64,000 nt of DNA from positions 36,208,283-36,272,282 of the forward strand of contig JBAIZL010000007.1 in NCBI GenBank assembly GCA_036971475.1, written 5' to 3'. The first letter of the stretch is position 1; every line of letters starts with the position of its first letter. Positions 37,501-48,482 of this stretch are shown here, one piece after another. Source of the stretch: Prosapia bicincta. Its lineage: Eukaryota; Arthropoda; Insecta; Hemiptera; Cercopidae. The notes beneath the pieces are model-generated. The model was given only the letters and a program-made list of their open reading frames with translations. It ran no database searches and had not been told where the DNA came from. The position numbers and the translations under genes were made by a program.

Positions 37501-39144
37501 CACATATCTGTGGACACTGAGATACAGTCGGAACTGCGGGGTAGATCGAATAAGGCTCTGTTTGCTGTAGGTAGATGCTCAGTCTGAAGTACAGCTTTGG
37601 TGTAACCTAGAAACAGTCTGAACTGCTGGGTAGATCGAATAAGGCTCTGTTTGCTGTAGGTAAATGCTCAGTCTGAAGTACAGCTTTGGTGTAACCTAGA
37701 AACAGTCTGAACTGCTGGGTAGATCGAATAAGGCTCTGTTTGCTGTAGGTAAATGCTCAGTCTGAAGTACAGCTTTGGTGTAACATAGAAACAGTCTGAA
37801 CTGCTGGGTAGATCGAATAAGGCTCTGTTTGCTGTAGGTAAATGCTCAGTCTGAAGTACAGCTTTGGTGTAACATAGAAACAGTCTGAACTGCTGGGTAG
37901 ATCGAATAAGGCTCTGTTTGCTGTAGGTAAATGCTCAGTCTGAAGTACAGCTTTGGTGTAACCTAGAAACAGTCGGAACTGCTGGGTGGATCGAATAAGG
38001 CTCTGTTTGAACACGTATTAACCGGTATTTTCCTGACTGCGTGCCTAAGTACAGGAAGCACACAGTTCTATTGCCTTGACATTTAGTGCACATATCTGTG
38101 GACACTGAGATACAGTCGGAACTGCTGGGTAGATCGAATAAGACTCTGTTTGAACACGTATTAACCGGTATTTTCCTGACTGCGTGCCTAAGTACAGGAA
38201 GCACACAGTTCTATTGCCTTGACATTTAGTGCACATATCTGTGGACACTGAGATACAGTCGGAACTGCGGGGTAGATCGAATAAGACTCTGTTTGAACAC
38301 GTATTAACCGGTATTTTCCTGACTGCGTGCCTAAGTACAGGAAGCACACAGTTCTATTGCCTTGACATTTAGTGCACATATCTGTGGACACTGAGATACA
38401 GTCTGAACTGCTGGGTAGATCGAATAAGGCTCTGTTTGCTGTAGGTAAATGCTCAGTCTGAAGTACAGCTTTGGTGTAACCTAGAAACAGTCGGAACTGC
38501 TGGGTAGATCGAATAAGGCTCTGTTTGAACACGTATTAACCGGTATTTTCCTGACTGCGTGCCTAAGTACAGGAAGCACACAGTTCTATTGCCTTGACAT
38601 TTAGTGCACATATCTGTGGACACTGAGATACAGTCGGAACTGCGGGGTAGATCGAATAAGACTCTGTTTGAACACGTATTAACCGGTATTTTCCTGACTG
38701 CGTGCCTAAGTACAGGAAGCACACAGTTCTATTGCCTTGACATTTAGTGCACATATCTGTGAACACTGAGATACAGTCTGAACTGCTGGGTAGATCGAAT
38801 AAGGCTCTGTTTGCTGTAGGTAAATGCTCAGTCTGAAGTACAGCTTTGGTGTAACCTAGAAACAGTCTGTACTGCTGGGTAGATCGAATAAGGCTCTGTT
38901 TGCTGTAGGTAAATGCTCAGTCTGAAGTACAGCTTTGGTGTAACCTAGAAACAGTCTGTACTGCTGGGTAGATCGAATAAGGCTCTGTTTGCTGTAGGTA
39001 AATGCTCAGTCTGAAGTACAGCTTTGGTGTAACCTAGAAACAGTCTGTACTGCTGGGTAGATCGAATAAGGCTCTGTTTGCTGTAGGTAAATGCTCAGTC
39101 TGAAGTACAGCTTTGGTGTAACCTAGAAACAGTCTGTACTGCTG
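34597..39144. repeat. Segmental duplication inside the satellite, copy 2
   Basis: Direct tandem partner of the preceding 4.55-kb block, with the same A/B order and nearly the same sequence. Its right edge is blurred by a run of A units carrying CTGTACTGCTGGG (four in copy 1, six here). A very recent unequal exchange is the simplest origin. Assembly duplication is the alternative. Confidence 0.85.
35862..38807. repeat. B-unit cluster 2 (15 B + 9 A)
   Basis: Same order of unit types as cluster 1. It measures 2,946 bp, exactly 15 x 143 + 9 x 89. Confidence 0.93.
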
Positions 39145-41210
39145 GGTAGATCGAATAAGGCTCTGTTTGCTGTAGGTAAATGCTCAGTCTGAAGTACAGC
39201 TTTGGTGTAACCTAGAAACAGTCTGTACTGCTGGGTAGATCGAATAAGGCTCTGTTTGCTGTAGGTAAATGCTCAGTCTGAAGTACAGCTTTGGTGTAAC
39301 CTAGAAACAGTCTGTACTGCTGGGTAGATCGAATAAGGCTCTGTTTGCTGTAGGTACATGCTCAGTCTGAAGTACAGCTTTGGTGTAACCTAGAAACAGT
39401 CTGAACTGCTGGGTAGATCGAATAAGGCTCTGTTTGCTGTAGGTAAATGCTCAGTCTGAAGTACAGCTTTGGTGTAACCTAGAAACAGTCGGAACTGCTG
39501 GGTAGATCGAATAAGGCTCTGTTTGCTGTAGGTAGATGCTCAGTCTGAAGTACAGCTTTGGTGTAACCTAGAAACAGTCTGAACTGCTGGGTAGATCGAA
39601 TAAGGCTCTGTTTGCTGTAGGTAGATGCTCAGTCTGAAGTACAGCTTTGGTGTAACCTAGAAACAGTCTGAACTGCTGGGTAGATCGAATAAGGCTCTGT
39701 TTGCTGTAGGTAAATGCTCAGTCTGAAGTACAGCTTTGGTGTAACCTAGAAACAGTCTGAACTGCTGGGTAGATCGAATAAGGCTCTGTTTGCTGTAGGT
39801 AAATGCTCAGTCTGAAGTACAGCTTTGGTGTAACCTAGAAACAGTCGGAACTGCTGGGTAGATCGAATAAGGCTCTGTTTGCTGTAGGTAGATGCTCAGT
39901 CTGAAGTACAGCTTTGGTGTAACCTAGAAACAGTCTGAACTGCTGGGTAGATCGAATAAGGCTCTGTTTGCTGTAGGTAAATGCTCAGTCTGAAGTACAG
40001 CTTTGGTGTAACCTAGAAACAGTCGGAACTGCTGGGTAGATCGAATAAGGCTCTGTTTGCTGTAGGTAGATGCTCAGTCTGAAGTACAGCTTTGGTGTAA
40101 CCTAGAAACAGTCTGAACTGCTGGGTAGATCGAATAAGGCTCTGTTTGCTGTAGGTAGATGCTCAGTCTGAAGTACAGCTTTGGTGTAACCTAGAAACAG
40201 TCGGAACTGCTGGGTAGATCGAATAAGGCTCTGTTTGCTGTAGGTACATGCTCAGTCTGAAGTACAGCTTTGGTGTAACCTAGAAACAGTCTGAACTGCT
40301 GGGTAGATCGAATAAGGCTCTGTTTGCTGTAGGTAAATGCTCAGTCTGAAGTACAGCTTTGGTGTAACCTAGAAACAGTCGGAACTGCTGGGTAGATCGA
40401 ATAAGGCTCTGTTTGCTGTAGGTAGATGCTCAGTCTGAAGTACAGCTTTGGTGTAACCTAGAAACAGTCTGAACTGCTGGGTAGATCGAATAAGGCTCTG
40501 TTTGCTGTAGGTAGATGCTCAGTCTGAAGTACAGCTTTGGTGTAACCTAGAAACAGTCTGAACTGCTGGGTAGATCGAATAAGGCTCTGTTTGCTGTAGG
40601 TAAATGCTCAGTCTGAAGTACAGCTTTGGTGTAACCTAGAAACAGTCTGAACTGCTGGGTAGATCGAATAAGGCTCTGTTTGCTGTAGGTAAATGCTCAG
40701 TCTGAAGTACAGCTTTGGTGTAACCTAGAAACAGTCGGAACTGCTGGGTAGATCGAATAAGGCTCTGTTTGCTGTAGGTAGATGCTCAGTCTGAAGTACA
40801 GCTTTGGTGTAACCTAGAAACAGTCTGAACTGCTGGGTAGATCGAATAAGGCTCTGTTTGCTGTAGGTAAATGCTCAGTCTGAAGTACAGCTTTGGTGTA
40901 ACCTAGAAACAGTCGGAACTGCTGGGTAGATCGAATAAGGCTCTGTTTGCTGTAGGTAAATGCTCAGTCTGAAGTACAGCTTTGGTGTAACCTAGAAACA
41001 GTCGGAACTGCTGGGTAGATCGAATAAGGCTCTGTTTGCTGTAAGTAAATGCTCAGTCTGAAGTACAGCTTTGGTGTAACCTAGAAACAGTCGGAACTGC
41101 TGGGTAGATCGAATAAGGCTCTGTTTGCTGTAGGTAAATGCTCAGTCTGAAGTACAGCTTTGGTGTAACCTAGAAACAGTCGGAACTGCTGGGTAGATCG
41201 AATAAGGCTC

Positions 41211-42040
41211 TGTTTGAACACGTATTAACCGGTATTTTCCTGACTGCGTGCCTAAGTACAGGAAGCACACAGTTCTATTGCCTTGACATTTAGTGCACAT
41301 ATCTGTGGACACTGAGATACAGTCGGAACTGCTGGGTAGATCGAATAAGGCTCTGTTTGAACACGTATTAACCGGTATTTTCCTGACTGCGTGCCTAAGT
41401 ACAGGAAGCACACAGTTCTATTGCCTTGACATTTAGTGCACATATCTGTGGACACTGAGATACAGTCGGAACTGCTGGGTAGATCGAATAAGGCTCTGTT
41501 TGAACACGTATTAACCGGTATTTTCCTGACTGCGTGCCTAAGTACAGGAAGCACACAGTTCTATTGCCTTGACATTTAGTGCACATATCTGTGGACACTG
41601 AGATACAGTCGGAACTGCTGGGTAGATCGAATAAGGCTCTGTTTGAACACATATTAACCGGTATTTTCCTGACTGCGTGCCTAAGTACAGGAAGCACACA
41701 GTTCTATTGCCTTGACATTTAGTGCACATATCTGTGGACACTGAGATACAGTCGGAACTGCGGGGTAGATCGAATAAGGCTCTGTTTGAACACGTATTAA
41801 CCGGTATTTTCCTGACTGCGTGCCTAAGTACAGGAAGCACACAGTTCTATTGCCTTGACATTTAGTGCACATATCTGTGGACACTGAGATACAGTCGGAA
41901 CTGCTGGGTAGATCGAATAAGACTCTGTTTGAACACGTATTAACCGGTATTTTCCTGACTGCGTGCCTAAGTACAGGAAGCACACAGTTCTATTGCCTTG
42001 ACATTTAGTGCACATATCTGTGGACACTGAAATACAGTCG
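41211..42040. repeat. B-unit cluster 3, right edge of the array
   Basis: Five full B units and one truncated B unit that ends at CAGTCG (42040), where unique DNA begins. One unit reads AACACATATT instead of AACACGTATT. There is no A unit after the last B, so the array edge falls inside the shared module. Confidence 0.93.
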
Positions 42041-42180
42041 ATGTCACATGTTTCTGCTCTTGTTATAGAATATGTGACTATACAGCTAAATTAATAAGCT
42101 GTATCCCTCGGGATTATGTATCCCACGGGATACCATAATTTCTTCATATTCCCAGTATAGGGGGCGAAGCATATGTTGTA
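42041..42180. other. Unique junction between two satellites
   Basis: About 140 bp of unique DNA. It contains TACAGCT(8 nt)AAGCTGTA at 42081-42103, a 7-bp stem hairpin, and two nearby copies of ATCCC..CGGGAT words (42103-42114 and 42120-42131), each self-complementary. No gene. Confidence 0.6.
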
Positions 42181-45100
42181 GCTGGTAGTCCCGACTTGCT
42201 CCCCCTATAGTTCCCCTATATTCCCTTATACAGTTATCCTTAAATTAGCGGTTCTAAGTATTGCTGACTGACTGGACTGGAGTTACTGAGTGCGAGTCCA
42301 GACTGTACGGAGTTTGCTGGTAGTCCCGACTTGCTCCCCCTACACTTCCCCTATATTCCCTTATACAGTTAACCTTAAATTAGCGGTTCTAAGTATTGCT
42401 GACTGACTGGACTGGAGTTACTGAGTGCGAGTCCAGACTGTACGGAGTTTGCTGGTAGTCCCGACTTGCTCCCCCTACAGTTCCCCTATATTCCCTTATA
42501 CAGTTAACCTTAAATTAGCGGTTCTAAGTATTGCTGACTGACTGGACTGGAGTTACTGAGTGCGAGTCCAGACTGTACGGAGTTTGCTGGTAGTCCCGAC
42601 TTGCTCCCCCTACAGTTCCCCTATATTCCCTTATACAGTTAACCTTAAATTAGCGGTTCTAAGTATTGCTGACTGACTGGACTGGAGTTACTGAGTGCGA
42701 GTCCAGACTGTACGGAGTTTGCTGGTAGTCCCGACTTGCTCCCCCTACACTTCCCCTATATTCCCTTATACAGTTAACCTTAAATTAGCGGTTCTAAGTA
42801 TTGCTGACTGACTGGACTGGAGTTACTGAGTGCGAGTCTAGACTGTACGGAGTTTGCTGGTAGTCCCGACTTGCTCCCCCTACACTTCCCCTATATTCCC
42901 TTATACAGTTAACCTTAAATTAGCGGTTCTAAGTATTGCTGACTGACTGGACTGGAGTTACTGAGTGCGAGTCTAGACTGTACGGAGTTTGCTGGTAGTC
43001 CCGACTTGCTCCCCCTACAGTTCCCCTATATTCCCTTATACAGTTAACCTTAAATTAGCGGTTCTAAGTATTGCTGACTGACTGGACTGGAGTTACTGAG
43101 TGCGAGTCCAGACTGTACGGAGTTTGCTGGTAGTCCCGACTTGCTCCCCCTACACTTCCCCTATATTCCCTTATACAGTTAACCTTAAATTAGCGGTTCT
43201 AAGTATTGCTGACTGACTGGACTGGAGTTACTGAGTGCGAGTCCAGACTGTACGGAGTTTGCTGGTAGTCCCGACTTGCTCCCCCTACAGTTCCCCTATA
43301 TTCCCTTATACAGTTAACCTTAAATTAGCGGTTCTAAGTATTGCTGACTGACTGGACTGGAGTTACTGAGTGCGAGTCCAGACTGTACGGAGTTTGCTGG
43401 TAGTCCCGACTTGCTCCCCCTACACTTCCCCTATATTCCCTTATACAGTTAACCTTAAATTAGCGGTTCTAAGTATTGCTGACTGACTGGACTGGAGTTA
43501 CTGAGTGCGAGTCCAGACTGTACGGAGTTTGCTGGTAGTCCCGACTTGCTCCCCCTACACTTCCCCTATATTCCCTTATACAGTTAACCTTAAATTAGCG
43601 GTTCTAAGTATTGCTGACTGACTGGACTGGAGTTACTGAGTGCGAGTCTAGACTGTACGGAGTTTGCTGGTAGTCCCGACTTGCTCCCCCTACACTTCCC
43701 CTATATTCCCTTATACAGTTAACCTTAAATTAGCGGTTCTAAGTATTGCTGCCTGACTGGACTGGAGTTACTGAGTGCGAGTCCAGACTGTACGGAGTTT
43801 GCTGGTAGTCCCGACTTGCTCCCCCTACACTTCCCCTATATTCCCTTATACAGTTAACCTTAAATTAGCGGTTCTAAGTATTGCTGACTGACTGGACTGG
43901 AGTTACTGAGTGCGAGTCTAGACTGTACGGAGTTTGCTGGTAGTCCCGACTTGCTCCCCCTACACTTCCCCTATATTCCCTTATACAGTTAACCTTAAAT
44001 TAGCGGTTCTAAGTATTGCTGACTGACTGGACTGGAGTTACTGAGTGCGAGTCCAGACTGTACGGAGTTTGCTGGTAGTCCCGGCTTGCTCCCCCTACAC
44101 TTCCCCTATATTCGCGTATACAGTTAACCTTAAATTAGCGGTTCTAAGTATTGCTGACTGACTGGACTGGAGTTACTGAGTGCGAGTCTAGACTGTACGG
44201 AGTTTGCTGGTAGTCCCGACTTGCTCCCCCTACACTTCCCCTATATTCCCGTATACAGTTAACCTTAAATTAGCGGTTCTAAGTATTCCTGACTGACTGG
44301 ACTGGAATTACTGAGTGCGAGTCCAGACTGTACGGAGTTTGCTGGTAGTCCCGACTTGCTACCCCTACACTTCCCCTATATTCCCTTATACAGTTAACCT
44401 TAAATTAGCGGTTCTAAGTATTGCTGACTGACTGGACTGGAGTTACTGAGTGCGAGTCTAGACTGTACGGAGTTTGCTGGTAGTCCCGACTTGTTCCCCC
44501 TACACTTCCCCTATATTCCCTTATACAGTTAACCTTAAATTAGCGGTTCTAAGTATTGCTGACTGACTGGACTGGAATTACTGAGTGCGAGTCCAGACTG
44601 TACGGAGTTTGCTGGTAGTCCCGACTTGCTACCCCTACACTTCCCCTATATTCCCTTATACAGTTAACCTTAAATTAGTGGTTCTAAGTATTGCTGACTG
44701 ACTGGACTGGAGTTACTGAGTGCGAGTCTAGACTGTACGGAGTTTGCTGGTAGTCCCGACTTGTTCCCCCTACACTTCCCCTATATTCCCTTATACAGTT
44801 AACCTTAAATTAGCGGTTCTAAGTATTGCTGACTGACTGGACTGGAGTTACTGAGTGCGAGTCTAGACTGTACGGAGTTTGCTGGTAGTCCCGACTTGTT
44901 CCCCCTACACTTCCCCTATATTCCCTTATACAGTTAACCTTAAATTAGCGGTTCTAAGTATTGCTGACTGACTGGACTGGAGTTACTGAGTGCGAGTCTA
45001 GACTGTACGGAGTTTGCTGGTAGTCCCGACTTGTTCCCCCTACACTTCCCCTATATTCCCTTATACAGTTAACCTTAAATTAGCGGTTCTAAGTATTGCT

Positions 45101-47162
45101 GACTGACTGGACTGGAGTTACTGAGTGCGAGTCTAGACTGTACGGAGTTTGCTGGTAGTCCCGACTTGTTCCCCCTACACTTCCCCTATATTCCCTTATA
45201 CAGTTAACCTTAAATTAGCGGTTCTAAGTATTGCTGACTGACTGGACTGGAGTTACTGAGTGCGAGTCCAGACTGTACGGAGTTTGCTGGTAGTCCCGAC
45301 TTGCTCCCCCTACACTTCCCCTATATTCCCTTATACAGTTAACCTTAAATTAGCGGTTCTAAGTATTGCTGACTGACTGGACTGGAGTTACTGAGTGCGA
45401 GTCCAGACTGTACGGAGTTTGCTGGTAGTCCCGACTTGCTCCCCCTACACTTCCCCTATATTCCCTTATACAGTTAACCTTAAATTAGCGGTTCTAAGTA
45501 TTGCTGACTGACTAACTGGAGTTACTGAGTGCGGGTCCAAACTGTACGGAGTTTGCTGGTAGTCCCGGCTTGCTCCCCCTACACTTCCCCTATATTCCCG
45601 TATACAGTTAACCTTAAATTAGCGGTTCTAAGTATTGCTGACTGACTGGACTTGAGTTACTGAGTGCGAGTCCAGACTGTACGGAGTTTGCTGGTAGTCC
45701 CGACTTGCTCCCCCTACACTTCCCCTATATTCCCTTATACAGTTAACCTTAAATTAGCGGTTCTAAGTATTGCTGACTGACTGGACTGGAGTTACTGAGT
45801 GCGAGTCCAAACTGTACGGAGTTTGCTGGTAGTCCCGGCTTGCTCCCCCTACACTTCTCCTATATTCGCGTATACAGTTAACCTTAAATTAGCGGTTCTA
45901 AGTATTGCTGACTGACTAACTGGAGTTACTGAGTGCGAGTCCAAACTGTACGGAGTTTGCTGGTAGTCCCGGCTTGCTCCCCCTACACTTCCCCTATATT
46001 CCCGTATACAGTTAACCTTAAATTAGCGGTTCTAAGTATTGCTGACTGACTGGACTGGAGTTACTGAGTGCGAGTCCAGACTGTACGGAGTTTGCTGTTA
46101 GTCCCGACTTGCTCCCCCTACACTTCCCCTATATTCGCGTATACAGTTAACCTTAAATTAGCGGTTCTAAGTATTTCTGACTGACTAACTGGAGTTACTG
46201 AGTGCGGGTCCAAACTGTACGGAGTTTGCTGGTAGTCCCGGCTTGCTCCCCCTACACTTCCCCTATATTCCCGTATACAGTTAATCTTAAATTAGCGGTT
46301 CTAAGTATTGCTGACTGACTGGACTGGAGTTACTGAGTGCGAGTCTAGACTGTACGGAGTTTGCTGGTAGTCCCGACTTGCTCCCCCTACACTTCCCCTA
46401 TATTCCCTTATACAGTTAACCTTAAATTAGCGGTTCTAAGTATTGCTGACTGATTGGACTGGAGTTACTGAGTGCGAGTCCAGACTGTACGGAGTTTGCT
46501 GGTAGTCCCGACTTGCTCCCCCTACACTTCCCCTATATTCCCTTATACAGTTATCCTTAAATTAGCGGTTCTAAGTATTGCTGACTGACTGGACTGGAGT
46601 TACTGAGTGCGAGTCCAGACTGTACGGAGTTTGCTGTTAGTCCCGACTTGCTCCCCCTACACTTCCCCTATATTCGCGTATACAGTTAACCTTAAATTAG
46701 CGGTTCTAAGTATTGCTGACTGACTAACTGGAGTTACTGAGTGCGAGTCCAAACTGTACGGAGTTTGCTGGTAGTCCCGGCTTGCTCCCCCTACACTTCC
46801 CCTATATTCCCGTATACAGTTAACCTTAAATTAGCGGTTCTAAGTATTGCTGACTGACTGGACTGGAGTTACTGAGTGCGAGTCCAGACTGTACGGGGTT
46901 TGCTGGTAGTCCCGACTTGCTCCCTCTACACTTCCTCTATATTCCCTTATACAGTTAACCTTAAATTAGCGGTTCTAAGTATTGCTGACTGACTGGACTG
47001 GAGTTACTGAGTGCGAGTCCAGACTGTACGGAGTTTGCTGGTAGTCCCGACTTGCTCCCCCTACACTTCCCCTATATTCCCTTATACAGTTAACCTTAAA
47101 TTAGCGGTTCTAAGTATTGCTGACTGATTGGACTGGAGTTACTGAGTGCGAGTCCAGACTGT
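42181..47162. repeat. 135-bp satellite array, 37 units
   Basis: GCTGGTAGTCC recurs every 135 bp from 42181 to 47037. The distance, 4,856 bp, equals 36 x 135 minus 4, and exactly four units have a 1-bp shorter form (GACTAACTGG instead of GACTGGACTGG, near 45512, 45918, 46187 and 46727). The last unit is cut at GAGTCCAGACTGT. Each standard unit can form a 7-bp stem, CTGGACT with AGTCCAG, around a 16-nt loop. About a third of units read AGTCTAG, which weakens the stem by one pair. No coding frame. Confidence 0.97.
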
Positions 47163-47758
47163 CCACCAGAGGGTTTCATGATCCTATCTACTCGTGTTTG
47201 GTGTCACTAAATCCTTTACATTTCCTTCGTAGATAGTAGCAGTTACTGGTCAATCGTCGGTAGCCTTAAACATAAGAAGTAATATACATTTTGGAAAAAG
47301 GAAATTCCTACTTGAATCAACAAAGAACATTTTATTTTACTTTCTTTTTATTTTATAATTACAATTAATATAAATGTGTTTTCCTCGAATATTTTGCCGT
47401 TGCAAGAACAAGATTGTGCAGTGTTACGATGGGGTTTGTCATTGGTTGTCACAGTGTGTTTGAATCCTCCTCTGCTCGTACCACGTTACTAAATGCAATC
47501 AGAATTAATACCGGCAGCAGAAACAATCAGTTGGATCGTGCAAGGTGTTTTCCTCGACAATCTTAACAGCATATTCATAAAGATGCCAAAGCTATTTATT
47601 CCGAAGAAGCATAAATTCACTGTATAGCAGTGAAATATTTCAGTGTTCGAAACGTTTAAGAAACAATAAAGGCCACGATTCAGTCGTAAATTTCTTAAGG
47701 GTTTGACACGAATCTGATTCTAAACTGGTTCTTGGAATCGTTGTCTCGTAATAGGCTC
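47163..47758. other. Unique non-coding stretch between arrays
   Basis: No gene was recognised. The DNA is mixed in composition. The last 50 bp (CTGGTTCTTGGAATCGTTG and onward) are fused in frame to the 42-bp repeat on the reverse strand, but only by chance as far as can be seen. Confidence 0.5.
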
Positions 47759-48220
47759 CATACATAAACGTACGAAGGAAAACGTCCTAAATGAGCTGGC
47801 TATACATAAACGTACGAAGGAAAACGTCCTAAATGAGCTGGCCATACATAAACGTACGAAGGAAAACGTCCTAAATGAGCTGGCTATACATAAACGTACG
47901 AAGGAAAACGTCCTAAATGAGCTGGCTATACATAAACGTACGAAGGAAAACGTCCTAAATGAGCTGGCCATACATAAACGTACGAAGGAAAACGTCCTAA
48001 ATGAGCTGGCTATACATAAACGTACGAAGGAAAACGTCCTAAATGAGCTGGCTATACATAAACGTACGAAGGAAAACGTCCTAAATGAGCTGGCTATACA
48101 TAAACGTACGAAGGAAAACGTCCTAAATGAGCTGGCTATACATAAACGTACGAAGGAAAACGTCCTAAATGAGCTGGCCATACATAAACGTACGAAGGAA
48201 AACGTCCTAAATGAGCTGGC
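47759..48220. repeat. 42-bp tandem repeat, 11 units
   Basis: CATACATAAACGTACGAAGG begins a unit every 42 bp from 47759 to 48179, 11 copies in all, with only a C/T change (GGCCAT or GGCTAT) between them. Since 42 is 14 codons and the unit lacks a stop in one reverse frame, a 153-residue reverse reading with a 14-residue period (ASSFRTFSFVRLC plus I or M) results. Its start codon is inside the array and it shows no domain, signal peptide or splice context, so it is not called as a gene. Confidence 0.95.
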
Positions 48221-48296
48221 GAAATAAATGATTAAATATAGGCCTACAACAATTCTAGCTTAGCTTGTGAGGCTATGTTAATACAAAGAAAAAAAA

Positions 48297-48482
48297 CGTA
48301 CATATAACTCACAAATTATTCATTTATCAACTCAGATGCATTTTAATGACAACGTCATCATCATCATCAGTGAGTGTTGCTACTACAAACTGCTGTAAAT
48401 TGCAACACTCACTGGTGATGATGACTTTGTCATTAAAATGCGTCTGAGTTGATAAATGTTTAATTTATGAGTTTTGTACGTC
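48297..48482. repeat. Foldback (imperfect hairpin) element
   Basis: The left arm 48297-48380 and right arm 48401-48482 are inverted copies separated by about 20 bp. Matching words are GTTTGATAAAT-like ATTTATCAACTCAGA with TCTGAGTTGATAAAT, CATTTTAATGACAA with TTGTCATTAAAATG, and AGTGAGTGTTGC with GCAACACTCACT. The left arm has an additional CATCATCAT stretch that is shorter on the right. This is typical of a MITE-type or foldback non-autonomous element. As RNA it would make a long hairpin with few bulges. Confidence 0.8.

Larger units (their letters stand above)
25528..42040. repeat. Composite A/B satellite (89-bp and 143-bp units)
   Basis: Two unit types alternate in blocks. Both start at TGTTTG and end with the same module (ACAGTC..AACTGC, then GGGTAGATCGAATAAGGCTC). 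The A unit (89 bp) has TGTAGGTAAATGCTCAGTC and GCTTTGGTGTAACC in its body. The B unit (143 bp) has AACACGTATTAACCGGTATT, CTATTGCCTTGACATTTAGT and ATCTGTGGACACTGA. Block boundaries at 25528, 31313, 34260, 35862, 38808 and 41211 give 65 A, then 15 B + 9 A, 18 A, 15 B + 9 A, 27 A, and 6 B (the last one truncated at 42040). That is about 128 A and 36 B units with one net inserted base (in the T run near 32548). The many overlapping reverse frames of 67-114 residues across B units are satellite readings. Confidence 0.97.

Noticed and set aside
31244..42027. More than thirty reverse-strand frames of 67-114 residues sharing Cys-containing motifs
   Set aside because: They are readings of the 89/143-bp satellite. 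Unit lengths are not multiples of 3, so each frame runs through about two units and stops. Copies are identical at DNA level with no start or splice context.
47720..48181. 153-residue reverse frame with a 14-residue repeat as a gene
   Set aside because: It is the open reverse frame of a 42-bp tandem repeat, its start lies inside the array, and no domain is visible.
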